64,000 nt of DNA, from NCBI GenBank assembly GCA_000349905.1, contig KB722749.1:78108-142107 (forward strand). The letters run 5' to 3'. The first letter of the stretch is position 1. The number at the start of each line of letters is the position of its first letter. Shown piece after piece: positions 35,541 through 46,113 of this stretch. The stretch comes from Volvariella volvacea V23 (lineage: Eukaryota; Basidiomycota; Agaricomycetes; Agaricales; Pluteaceae). Under the pieces are notes generated by a model. The model was not told where the DNA came from, made no database searches, and saw only the letters and a list, made by a program, of their open reading frames with translations. The translations under genes and the position numbers were made by a program.

Positions 35541-37596
35541 ATACAGACCCATTTGACTCAATGCACTTCCTTTTGCAGGCATAATACCCTTCTAATATCG
35601 TCATTTAACTCATATGAACATGCTAAGCGATCGGTTGCCTGAATTTCCAGTGTCACTTCCCGTGATTTTGTAGTGACACCTTCCCCTCAACGAATCAGGC
35701 ATGTATTAGCCTTAATATAACAGCTGCAGCATATCCTCCTTTGGGCATCCAATAGAGATTAATGCAATCGTTGCTGTCACATTAATTCCGTTACATTATC
35801 AGACCTCTTTCTCTATCAAACAAAACTGCAAAGCCAAGTCTGTAACCGGATTGTCTAGCCAGCTCTAGTAAACGTCCTTGTGTCCGATTTATGTAATTAT
35901 ACCGTTGTATATTTGGAAAAAAACAACCAAGATTCGAAATGCTTACAGCATCACCCATCAAATTCTGACGGAAATCCCACCGGAGGTGCAGAGTAGCAAT
36001 TATGGTTTGTTGAACATCATTCATCCATTCATCCAGTTGTCAGAATCTCAAGTATCCCTTGAAAGCGTCCACTTAAAGGAGTACCGGCCATTCTGGAATG
36101 CTCTCGCTCCTTTGGCCCATGTTCATCGAAGTACAGTAACACGACTAGGCGGATCAAATCATTCGGCTGGAGAGGGTTGGAGTGATGTGAAAGGGACTCA
36201 CGTCACCCTTGGATGCGTACCTTCCTGAATATGTGGACCATCATTCAAGTCAACACGTACAGAGAGGGAAACTTTGTCTTGAAGAATGCAGCACTTGTAA
36301 ATCTACTGCTCAACTGCCTTGGTAGTCAAGATATTGAGTTGCCCTTATGGGTAAAACTAGGTGCACTAGGTATCCGTCTTCATGCAGTACAGGAGCTCAT
36401 GGGCTATCAAGTATGCGGACCGCAAGAGTAAACACATGGTAATGGAAATACGGTCACTGTTGGTGCCTACTGGCGATAATATAACCCCACGGTGTTGGAT
36501 CTTAGGAGTGACGTCTGCACGTTGTCATTTAGCCTGTCAGTTCGTAATCTGTGGGTAGGGCTCGAGTTGAATAGCGATAACATCCGATACTGAGATATTT
36601 GTACAAGCTTATGCCAGTTGCAACAGAACAAAAACTTACAAACTTTACGTGTGATAAAAGAAATAGGCCAAATTGAAGAGTAGTATACAGCTGATGAATG
36701 TGTCTTGGATTTTATCTGAATTTACGGAAAAGCGGGATTTGAAAGTCTAGACTAATGGACAACAAACCTTGTGCGAACTTGTGATCTATCATGTGTTGTT
36801 CTTGACCTTCTTTTCCATGCATGCTGTCCAACCATTTTACACGACTTCCCTTGTTTCCTTGGCGGTAAGAAATGGGATTTGAGTAGTATCTGACGAGACC
36901 TAGCAAAGGTTAAAGAGCTTACTTCATGGCTTCATGTCAGGACATCTACGAAAAAAGTTAAGACTAGAAAAGTTTTCAATCCTACCGACTAGATGCTCAT
37001 CCAACATTACAGTTGCTACCTAGTAGCCACTTATGGTTCATCGAGCCCTGAAGGGAACGCTAACAGTTTTGCAATGCCCTCGGCCACTCCCACCTATTTA
37101 CGTAGAACCAATCCCTTTAGCTGGGAAAGGAACGACATGGAATGGACCTACCTCGAATTATGAGGCCGATATCCAGTCATCAGAGAGGAGCACCTTTGAC
37201 AGGAGAAATGCGACACTTTGGATTATGTTATCCAAGTATCTTGGTTTGGAAGGTACCATCACCATGGACGAAGTTATGCAGCTTCATCGAGTATCAGCCC
37301 TTGAAGCAGGAAAATGTAGGCTGTAAAGTATAACGATCGTGAGAGTCAAAATGAATATAATAGGAAATCTGTTGGATAGGGGGTGGTTTGTATTGTTTGA
37401 AAGTTTTTTGTTGATAGGCTGAATGACAAGACCTCCCTTTGTTGGAGACCGCAAACCCGTAAGCCCGGATCTTAGAGAAAGTCAAGTCGAGATGGTTCAC
37501 CATTGCTATAGGCAAATTGTTCCTTCAAGTATCCTCATCACCGTACAAACATATTAATTTCCCCAGTAAACATGCAATCGACAACAAACGGTACGC
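35541..37596. other. Non-coding block of unit B
   Basis: 35.54-36.76 kb is the direct copy of 22.68-23.97 kb. Array copy 7, which follows in unit A, is absent here: homology ends near 36.76 kb and is replaced by 0.8 kb of unrelated sequence without a supported gene. Confidence 0.5.
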
Positions 37597-37628
37597 TACA
37601 TATGTAACCATTTTCTCTTTATTTTTGG
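37597..37628. repeat. Lectin-flank repeat, orphan copy 2
   Basis: CATATGTAACCATTTTCTCT and the following TTATTTTTGGGACG form a diverged member of the element. No intact minus-strand gene lies behind it, so it may mark a lost lectin or a lost partner of the four-exon gene. Confidence 0.45.
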
Positions 37629-37699
37629 GACGTATTTTCGCTTGAGTTTTTTATATGTTCATTCCTTGACTGAATATCCCTGATGGACTTGATATGATT

Positions 37700-38835
37700 T
37701 GGGTTCAATGAATGCGGGTCATGCGGTGAGAGGGCGTGCCTCGGCTTTGAGGAGAATAGACGATCTTAAGAGCGCAGATCCCCACCATCCTCATTAGAAC
37801 AAGAACAACTCTCTGATCATCAGAAGCAAGACGTATTGCCTGCGATCATCCTTTCCAAATCCTCTGGTTGGTACCGCGATAGTGAGAGCTGAGCACACGC
37901 ATCGAGAGGGAGGGACATATGGGTGTGAGATAGCTAACGGAATAGGAACCCTCATGTAATAGTGGCTGCAGGAAGTTTAGTTGACAGTGAAGCTTAAGTG
38001 AAGTGGGAGAATAACGCCACCGTGCGTGTCTCGGGGAGCGAAAGATCGTCGTCGAGAAAAACGGGAAACTCCGCTGGCAATAACCATACAGGAGTGGGGG
38101 CTGTCGACTGATGAAAATCCTACGCACGTCGGTACTAATGGACAGGGAATAGAGTAGTCGATAATTGAATGCCAACAAATGTTCCATGTTGGGTCCCCCG
38201 ATGGGGTCAATATGCACTGAGTCTGTCTACAACATTTCAGACTTGGTTGAGTAATGCAATCAGGTATGAGGATATCGGAGAGACAAAATGATTCCATTGG
38301 AGCAACACTCATTACAACCTTGAGGACTTCTCAATTATTCCTGACTCCTTGCGAGGCTTTCTGAACCTTTCAAACGCCTTGAAGCAACGTCAAGAACCTC
38401 ATACCATCATCACGAATGGAAGACCCCTAACAGTGCAGATTGCAAGGCCAACCTACCCCAAGAGAGGCCTACGCTTGGCCTGCGAGCGAGAGCGACTAGC
38501 ACTAGACGAACACGACTAGATGGGGTCCTCCCCAGAATGCCACATTTGGCTCTCCAGTGCAATCCCCAAATACCAGCGGAGATCCGTCTTGTGCAATTGT
38601 GAGTGACGTTCACGCCGATAACCCACTACAAGTCTGCCCGTTTGACCGGTTGTTGTGATCCCCAAATCCTGGATTAGCTGGGCGCCCCAGCGTTTTCTCT
38701 GGCATGCAGAATGTAATGTGAGCTGATTGTGGCGTGGCCAAGCATACTGACCCTGCTTGATGATCTCCACAGAATCAAAACGTGAGTTGAGTTCCCCACG
38801 CCGAAGCTTGAGAGCTATTGCCGTTGGTCCAGCAT
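37700..38835. other. Unit B counterpart of 27.7-29.5 kb
   Basis: It is collinear with unit A, with many small indels. No intact gene is seen. Minus-strand frames near 38410-38840 may be remnants of the 3' exons of gene X copy 2. Confidence 0.4.
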
Positions 38836-38838
38836 CGG

Positions 38839-39745
38839 TCAAGTGACTCCATCGACAGTGCTTCCATTTAGGCTGTCAGTGTCCGCGCTCTGTGGTAATA
38901 AATTACCCCAACAAATTGCTTCCTGCATGCGCTTGGTTTGCTTGCGTTCGGCCTGCCAGTGGGTAGAGACTTTGGGGCGGATGTACGAACATTCCCCCTT
39001 ACAGAACTCAACGCACCAACCATCACACGGACATAGATCTTTCAACCCGCCCTATCAGAACCGCCAGACGCACGGAGCCCGTCCAAGCAGATATCTGCAC
39101 AATTACCCAGCTATAGCGATCAAAAAGCCAAGCCAGCGCCAAACGCCCCTGAGCACCAAAAGCAACTCACACCACTGAAACCCGCTCCCCTTCAGAACAA
39201 ACACCACAGGCACAACGGTCGCACTCGTGGCCCTCACAACGCCCACCAGGCGCTCCTCAACCGTGAACCGGATCGGAATGCTCCTGCCGGCCTGCAGCTC
39301 GACATCATTCGGCGCACTCTCCAGCTGCTCCCACGAGTCGTAGTATAGCGTCCCCTCGTAGTCGATCACATTTGGGTCCTTGGCTCCAGAAGAGTTCAAT
39401 CCCGAGCCGTGGTGTCCGTCTTCCGTGTGGGCGGTCAGTCGGGCGATCGCGGCGGGTCCGGTGAGGGAGAGGGTGATCGTCCCGTGGACGCTGGTGGTTT
39501 GGGATAGACTGTCTGGGTTGAATAAGTCCAGAGAGGGTGCGGGGGCGGCGAGGAACTCTAGGTATTTGCCCTCGCCGCCGAGGTCTCGAGGGCGCGGTCG
39601 AGTTCTTCTTGGCTGTGGTGGGTGAGGGCGGGTGAGATGTGGGACGATAAGGGAACTCGTACGTGAGGGCGGCTTCCTGAGGAGTTGGGAGGAGATGGAG
39701 TGGTGGACCTGAGCGATGGTGGAGGGTGCTTACGGTGCTGGTCAT
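38839..39745 (-). pseudogene. Gene X, copy 2: frameshifted
   Basis: This is the direct duplicate of 29.5-30.4 kb, with the same GTAAGC donor after a short first exon and the same main exon (KDPNVIDYEGTLYYDSWE; FTVEERLVGVVRATSATVVP). One base is missing in the stretch encoding ELDR(S/A)LQDLGG: CTCGAGACC stands where copy 1 has CTCCAAGACC. This shifts the frame to an early stop (ARANT-stop). The reading frame is otherwise preserved downstream, so the loss is recent, or it could be a sequencing error. The 3' exon region (38839-39045) also carries a stop where copy 1 is open. Confidence 0.55.
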
Positions 39746-39789
39746 TCTTTGTGGGATGTAAGGCCTTGGTGTATGAGTATCTTGTCACA

Positions 39790-40209
39790 GACAGCTGGGA
39801 GTTGTGGAAAGAAGTACGTACTCTGTTATGACATTGGGACCTGGTGGAGCACGACGCTGTGGAGCCAATGGGAATGCGACTAAATAGAGAAAGCGCACTG
39901 CTGCTGCTCAGACGCCGGAAGGCGATGACCTGATGGTATCTCCGTCACGGGACCTGGACCTCTGCGTTCCCTGGATATGTATCACTAGATGTATTGGGCG
40001 TCGACAAGGACAAGTCAAAGAAACCAAGGCACCGCATCTAGTGGAAATAAACTCTGCTGCAATGCACATCTTTGTGCATTGGATGGGTTGAGCAGTCGTG
40101 CGCAATGAAGAATCCATAAGCAGACGAGGTAGAGAGTGGAGGTACAACATTTGTAGTTCGATGTCTGCACTATCACAGTATTGCCAAACGAGGGGAATAT
40201 ATAGTGGCA
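39790..40209. other. Intergenic region between gene X copy 2 and array relic 9
   Basis: It matches 30.45-30.75 kb (GGGACCTGGACCTCT block), and its right end matches 31.53-31.59 kb. No gene is seen. Confidence 0.5.
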
Positions 40210-40738
40210 CTATTTATGGGGAATACACTCTGTCCACCTGACGTTCTTGGTAGACCGCGAAGAGTGAAGGCGGGGAGGAGAAGTATGACGCGGGCTGCAA
40301 AGTAGACGGGAGGATCGAAAATAACGGTCAAGCTAAAGTTGATTATGTTTTTATATTTCTCCCCCAGAACAAAGCCAACAGCGTAAAGGAAAGGCACGAT
40401 GGTGAGGACAAGAGAAGAGGCCTCCGTCGTCGTGGGAAACGGGAAACTCCAGCCAATGAGATGGATCGCACCAAACGCAACGCCGATTGCCGAGGACCAG
40501 ACCACGGCCCGGTTTTTGTTCTCTCTGCAGCGTGGATCGGGTGAACGCTCGTCGGCCTGCTCTCTCGCCCATCTTGTGTCATGTCGGCAAGAGGAAGGAA
40601 GACGGCCTGGGATCACATCTGGATGCTGTTATCGCAGCAGCGACGATGCAGATGGGACTTGGGATGGCGCTGCCAGGGATAGTGACAGGCACGGGAGAGG
40701 CGAGGGATCGCGCAAACGCAGAGACCTGCAAGAAACAT
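40210..40738 (-). pseudogene. Array copy 9: internal deletion joining exon 1 to late exon 2
   Basis: It starts with a good ATG (40738) and 529 bp later reaches the family stop. A small deletion shifts the frame at codon 7 (MFLAGL, then CVCAIP). After about 45 codons of exon 1, ending at the equivalent of TASxCD, the sequence jumps directly to the ADM..R..SRPTSVHP part of exon 2. About 0.85 kb, including the intron, is therefore missing. GAIHLIGWSFPFP and the last helices follow, with the final block damaged (RGLPRTS). It is clearly dead, although its promoter element is intact. Confidence 0.88.
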
Positions 40739-40822
40739 GGGTAAGGTGTGGGGCATCGAATTCACCCCTTCGTCATTATATCGCCTTTGAACGATTGACC
40801 GTCTGACCCAGCTCATCTCGCC

Positions 40823-40832
40823 GTTGGCTACC
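40823..40832 (-). promoter_or_regulatory. Shared array promoter element, relic copy 9
   Basis: GGTAGCCAAC in the context CAGATTGGGTAGCCAACGGC on the minus strand, 85 nt before the relic's ATG. It is nearly identical to the element of copy 10. Confidence 0.55.
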
Positions 40833-40839
40833 CAATCTG

Positions 40840-41423
40840 GTCTGACATTGCCGTGCTGCATGCCGATATGGCGGAGTGGACCAATGAACAGAGTAGGCAC
40901 TAGATCGGCCTTGTCCTGTCAATCTATCGCTCATTCGTCACCGTATGCCCTGCTACAAGTCAGCTGCTCCATCAGTTTCGCGACCACGCTTCTTGTATGC
41001 TGCTGTCAATGCCACCTCCTGAGGTTGTGCATCGGAGGGCGATATGGGAAGCATCTGTGAGACGGTGGTGAGCTCCTCTCGTCCAGTCTATCGTATGTCA
41101 ACTGGAAACTCTGAGCCTTTCATACGTTGGAAAGATGGACAACAAATCCATTGAATATAATTAGCGGGCGGCGATGGAATGAAGGGTTGGGCGATTTGGG
41201 TGTGCGGCTCGGGCATGCGTCACGTCACTTACCATGTTTGGTGAATGCTGCAGCTTCTTCATGCCTATTGAAATGATCGACAGGGGATTCTTGACGAGTT
41301 CGTAATGCTACTGAAATAGATAGCAAGTCAAGTGATTTGTTCTGCCATATGGAATACAAAACTGCGGAAATTAGTTGGCCTGAAGAGTCGCTTGTCGCTT
41401 CAGTTCGACAGACGAGCTGTGGG
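40840..41423. other. Intergenic region in unit C
   Basis: No gene is supported between array relic 9 and the lectin relic. Confidence 0.45.
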
Positions 41424-41760
41424 TTATACCTGGTCCGTGCGGTATCGCATCATCCATTGAGGTACTGATCCCACTATGCAGGAGGTAAGAGAAAAAGCGC
41501 ATATTCCCCATATAATGCAAGCTCGCGATCTTCGGAGAAGAGATATGATAGACGGCAGAATCCTTTTGTGATGTCCTTTATAGTTGATTTGGCACGTATG
41601 TTTGCGCCACAGCTGATATTGAGCTTGCAGAGGCCGCGTTAGAGGCGCGAGGGAACTTGATCTTGATGAATGTGTTGGCCTGAGGCTTGTTCCACGGGCG
41701 GAGGCTTTCTTAGTTGAATTGGGTGAGCGTTGGAATGATTTTGTGGATGTGGATGAGTGG
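41424..41760 (-). pseudogene. H-type lectin relic (N-terminal part)
   Basis: On the minus strand, the sequence reads through a peptide resembling the lectin N-terminus: LTQFN, a stop, then SLRPWNKPQANTF and KIKFPRAS. About 50 codons later DSAVYHISS follows, where intact lectins have DSATYRVSS. Stops and frameshifts lie between, and repeats 2 and 3 are absent. Its position just upstream of array copy 10 mirrors the lectin position in units A and B. Confidence 0.7.
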
Positions 41761-41849
41761 TTTGACGCCATAGGGCGAAAGGGTGCAAACACGCTGTTTC
41801 TTGGTTTAGCCGTCATAAAAGAGTTTGCGCAAACCGCAGTTATCACTGC

Positions 41850-42155
41850 GGGTGGGACTTGTGCAATGCCAGAGCATTGTTCCCTCCCGTCCGCGCTACT
41901 GTATTTTTATCCATCGAACTGAGTTAATACCTGATGGAGTGCCGTGTCGTTGGATGTGGGATCTGTTTGCAGGCTGTCGCGTTTAGAGAGAGAATATGAC
42001 ATTTGATAGGTATCGGGATACAGGACAGCCTGGACGTACAGTAAAACAGGAAGAAGCTACGAAATGACGAAAGATCTTATGAGGATATGACTTGATGTCT
42101 GCTTTCACATAGTACTGACAGAAAATGAGGTAATATATAAATTAATAGGGTAGTA
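41850..42155. other. Intergenic region before array copy 10
   Basis: Nothing is recognised. It is the 3' flank of copy 10, and 42010-42150 resembles the 3' flank of copy 1 at 1680-1830 in inverted orientation. Confidence 0.4.
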
Positions 42156-43597
42156 CTATATATGAGGAATAAACTCTGTCCACCTGACATTCTGGTAGGC
42201 AGATTCAGGTAGATCACGAAGAGTAAAGAATGCAAGGAAGAGAAGTATCATGCGGACCGCGAAATAGATGGGAGGACCAAGAAAGAGGGTCAAGCCGAAG
42301 ACATCCCCGTAATGGTATTTCCAGCTAAGAGCAATCCCAACGGCGAGGAAGAGAGGGACGATGGTGAGAACGAGAGAAGCCGCCCTCCACAACCAGAGCT
42401 CAGTAGTCGTGGAAAACTGGAAATTCCAGCCAGTGAGATGGATCGCACCAAACACGATGCCGATCGCTGAGGAGCAAAAGAGTGCAAGTTCTTGATCTTC
42501 GTTATCCATCCCTGCAGCGTAGAACGGGTGAACACTTGTTGCACTGGTTCTGCCTTGTTCACCAATCATATCTGCAAGAGGGGCGAAGACTGCTGAAAGT
42601 GGCGCAACGATCACCGCTGCAAGCCCGTGTTTCTGAAAGGACTCCCTCCAACTCTCCCTCACCCTCTGGCATGCCTCACCTACGCAATCCCTCATGCTCC
42701 TCCACATCGTCGAATACCATGCTCCCTTCAACTCCTTCACCTGTCCCTCACCCGCCGCCTTATCAATCTCCGCAAGTGGCCCATCGACTCGCTCCCCGTC
42801 CTCCTTAAAGTAGATCGGATACCCAACATTTAATGGCTTGTTCCACCATAACGCATACGTGATCACATTCAGAGCGGCGAATGCAAGCGTTACCAGCTCG
42901 ATTTCGGTCAGAGCAAGACCTTGGGCCTTGCGAGCGATACATTGTACGACGAACCATGTGGTCTGGATGACGACGATGGCCTTTGCGAGCAAGTCGCCTT
43001 TTCCGTGGTCCTGGATCTCTTTTTCTGGAATGCGGGGTATCTTAATGTCCTCCCAGCTCGCCTTGTCCTGAGGGTCATGTGGGGCATGAAGGACCTTGTA
43101 AGTTGTGTTTTCGTCTTTCGTTACGCATCGCACTAGTCCTCCCATTTGGATGAAGAATCCGTGAGTTTCAGTCCACCTACGATCTATGACGGGTCAGCTA
43201 TCCATGTCATATGGTTGCGCTGCCACTCACCCTCATTATCCCTTGCAATTCTCCGTGCCATGATCCACTGTCGAATTGCCCACGTCATCACCATCTCAGG
43301 TGCAATCAGCGCATACAACGTCGTCCGGAGTTTCGACCACACCACTGCTGCCCACGAATCCCCTTGGTCTGGCATGTTATGATGGATAGAGATATATGTG
43401 CAAAGCAGAATGACTCCGATGCAACTGTACAGGATGTCAAATATTGTTCGGGTTCGCGTAGGATCGCATTGGGCCGCTGTTATAGCAGCAGCGACAACGC
43501 AGATGGGACTTGGGATGGCATTGCCAGGGACAGTGACTGGCACGGGAGAGGCGAGGGATCGCACAAATGCAGCGAGGAAGAGACCTGCAAGAAACAT
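42156..43597 (-). CDS. Array copy 10: two-exon multi-pass membrane protein, 464 aa
   Basis: On the minus strand, exon 1 is 43597-43231 and exon 2 is 43183-42156. The intron is 47 nt (GTGAGT..TGACCCGTCATAG). The protein is close to copy 2 (similar VTxxENTTY segment after MGGLV) and to the fragment copy 1 (same late helices). The junction reads DRRWTETHGFF with Arg in place of Gly. The LPESAYQNVRW block has Glu for Asp. HPFYAAGMDNEDQEL leads into the helix AIGIVFGAIHLTGWNFQF. All four exon 1 cysteines are present. The close relation to the plus-strand copies 1 and 2, despite the opposite strand and a distance of 37 kb, suggests an inversion or ectopic copying within the array. Confidence 0.9.
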
Positions 43598-43682
43598 GGG
43601 TAGGATATAGGGTATTAGTTTCCTTCCTTTCGTCCTTATATGACCTATAATCGATTGGGCGTCTGATGGAGCGCATGTCGCC

Positions 43683-43692
43683 GTTGGCTACC
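43683..43692 (-). promoter_or_regulatory. Shared array promoter element, copy 10
   Basis: GGTAGCCAAC in TAGATCGGGTAGCCAACGGC on the minus strand, 86 nt before the ATG. A TATATAAGG-like stretch lies between the element and the start. Confidence 0.6.
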
Positions 43693-43959
43693 CGATCTAG
43701 TCTAACATCGCTTTTCCTACATGCAGATCCGGCGGTGTGACTTGATGGACAGGTGAATGACGTTTGCTATTCTCGGACGCATTTTGCACGTCGAATGCGG
43801 TGCACTGCATACAGGTCTGGCGGGTTGAGTTTGTAAACAAGTCGAATGGTATGAGAATCGAGCGCCCACAGAATCCAACTGATCCTGTCATTCTATCCGT
43901 CCATCTGTCACCATAGGATGAGAGGAGATCAGCGATCGTTGGAATTGAAAACTGCAGAA

Positions 43960-44155
43960 TGCGCTAGAATAACCCCATCGCAGCCGTACGAGATCTCGAG
44001 AATCGTTCAAGCCCGGATATAATCACATCAAGGAGCCATTATGGCGTCAGTAGCAATGTAAACGGGCTCGAGATGGCGCTTCCAGGGATAGTAACGGGTT
44101 CAGGAGATGCAAGAGATTGGGCAAAGGCGGCGAGAAAGAGACTGACTAGGAGCAT
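43960..44155 (-). pseudogene. Array copy 15: exon 1 fragment
   Basis: It starts at an ATG (44155) with MLLVSLFLAAFAQSLASPEP and follows the family exon 1 at nucleotide level for about 190 bp, up to the GGGGTTATTCTA equivalent of GVILL, where homology stops. Several indels destroy the frame after about 38 codons. There is no trace of exon 2 between it and copy 10. It is a solitary exon 1 relic. Confidence 0.75.
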
Positions 44156-44159
44156 CTAT

Positions 44160-45025
44160 GCGTGTGGGTTGTTGTTGAGTATTGAATTGCTTCTTTCCCC
44201 TTATCGTTCACGTGCAATGGCCCGTCTAAGTATGGACACACCCCATAGCCATTGAGCGCCCAGTGCTGGACAAACGGGACCACTATGATATGCCCCTACA
44301 GCCTTCAGCGAATCGTGGATCCTCTACCGTCAAATCTGCACCTTCGAATCACCTATATCCAGCTTGAGGAGTTGCGTGAGGAGGATTTCGATGTCGGAGT
44401 GGGGCATAGTGTCCGTCGCCAGAATTACGTCGATGGAATCACTAGTGCTCGCGGTTGCCGCCGCCTTGAACTTTGCGTGTCTAGATCCCCTGGTCGAGAA
44501 CTTTCCAATCGAGGACGATGTGTCGACGGTTTTCAAAGAAAAATCCAAGACGCGATGCCACTCACACGTACGGGAGACCAACTTTTACCAGTACGTCGCC
44601 CATCGGGGGTATCCCACTGCCGTTGACGTGATGCACTGTGAAAGATATGATTGATTGTCGCGGCTTGAGGTATCCGTTCAGTCGAAGAAAGGCTTTTATG
44701 GCCGCTTCAAATTCGTTTCAGCAAATTGATGTGTCATTGGCATGGTTCTTGCTTACCCTAGCGGTCCTCATCCGCCGTCATGTTGTTGCTCTTGGTCGAC
44801 TTTACTGTCTTTGAGCTTCCCTCGACGGACTTGGCTGGCCTTTTCGTCCGCTTTACCGATGCCGTTACATACATAATTCCTTCCCTCTGGCTCTTGCCCA
44901 TTACCGTATCTCTAACCCTCCTTTTTCCATCCTGTATTCTAACCATTTCTTGATAGGCTCTCCGGGACATCGGAGGTGGTTTTCATAGTTCATGTGACAT
45001 GTAGGCCATAGTGACATGAGGAAGG
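44160..45025. other. Intergenic region left of the secreted-protein gene
   Basis: The minus-strand open frames 44330-44581 and 44758-44970 (the latter Lys/Arg/Ser-rich) have no supporting splice sites or homology in the window. I leave them uncalled. Confidence 0.4.
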
Positions 45026-45033
45026 TATATAAA
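45026..45033 (+). promoter_or_regulatory. TATA box of the secreted-protein gene
   Basis: TATATAAA, 83 nt before the ATG at 45116. Confidence 0.65.
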
Positions 45034-45115
45034 GCTCGTGCAGCATTCAGCGACTTCATCGTCACCCCAGCTCATTAGACGACCTCACACAGCCTCAGTT
45101 ACCTGCAACACCACG

Positions 45116-45919
45116 ATGTTTTCCGCACGACTTGGGCTTCTTACTCTCACCCTTGCTTCCATTATTTCGCTGTTCGCCGCTTCATCCTCTGCTGCCGCCA
45201 TTTTCGTCCCTCGAAACGAAACTCCCTCGCGTAGAGACCCACCTACTGGTGGAACCTACGTCAACGAGCTGCCATACAGGTTTACGTTCGCAGCTGTGAA
45301 CGTTACCTTCACTCCCGGTGCAAACTCCACCGGTGCGCCGTTGGTGTTGGGTCAGAATGGTACGCGACCCCAAGCATCTTGATCGTACCATTTTCAGCTA
45401 ACTCCAATTTCTCCCACCTCTCAATCAAGGTGCCAGTGGAGGCATCAGGTTTTACGTCACCTCCGTCCGTCATTCCTCCCGTTCCCCTTCCCACAACGTT
45501 CGTGCTCACTGTTCTTACCCGCCTTGCAGACGTATTACACGTTCCCTTGGAATGACTATCCATCCATCAGCCTCACCGAATCCCAACTCAAGGCCCACAG
45601 GAGCGACGGGAGCACCATGACTAACAGCACCATGTCGACCACCTGGAATCCCGTCACCGGCGTCACCAGGACATCTCTCTATTGGTGGTCGAGCGGGATC
45701 TATACTGGACCAGGCGATTCGGTCTTCTCCGCGCTGCTGCCCGACTCAACGAGCTCGGGAAGTTACCCATTGCTCGCGGTTTACGGCGATGCTGATAGCT
45801 GGAGCTTGTGTCTTGGGACTGGGACTAGGCCGCAGACGAATTTGTATTATAACGTTGCTGCGAGCGATGATTGTTATAGGGTCAGAGTCAACATTCTGCC
45901 ATTCGAGAGCGACATATAG
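45116..45919 (+). CDS. Small secreted protein, 222 aa, three exons
   Basis: Exons are 45116-45359, 45430-45464 and 45530-45919. Intron 1 (GTACGC..AATCAAG) is phase 1. Intron 2 (GTCCGT..GCCTTGCAG) is phase 0. The 35-nt middle exon restores the frame and encodes GASGGIRFYVTS. Residues 1-28 are a clear signal peptide (LGLLTLTLASIISLFAASSS). The mature protein has NxS/T sites (NVT, NST) and a likely beta-sandwich pattern: LVLGQNGASGG, YYTFPWNDYPSISLT, YPLLAVYGDADSWSLCLG, and DDCYRVRVNIL at the end. Two cysteines near the C-terminus could pair. It resembles unnamed secreted proteins common in Agaricomycetes, and its function is unknown. The short middle exon is inferred from frame and pattern, so cDNA could shift its borders. 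Confidence 0.75.
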
Positions 45920-46113
45920 CTGAACTAGAATGTCGGTCTTGGAGCCGTGATGCAAACTGGTTAGATATGGCCCCAGGATAGTATACGTAGTAACGAACTT
46001 TATTAGTCATTGATTATATATGCTTGTCATCGCTACGATTAGGTGCTAATATTACATATGCGTCTACATAGCATTTGCAATAGGCATAACGAAAGAAATA
46101 CCAGACAGAGATA

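Noticed and set aside
35441..35542. Upstream in-frame ATG of lectin 3 (34 additional residues)
   Set aside because: It overlaps the TATA region and is not shared by lectin 1, whose ATG aligns with 35440.
44758..44970. Lys/Arg-rich minus-strand frame of 70 codons
   Set aside because: No promoter, introns, homologue in the window or strong codon bias. It may be chance or a small remnant.
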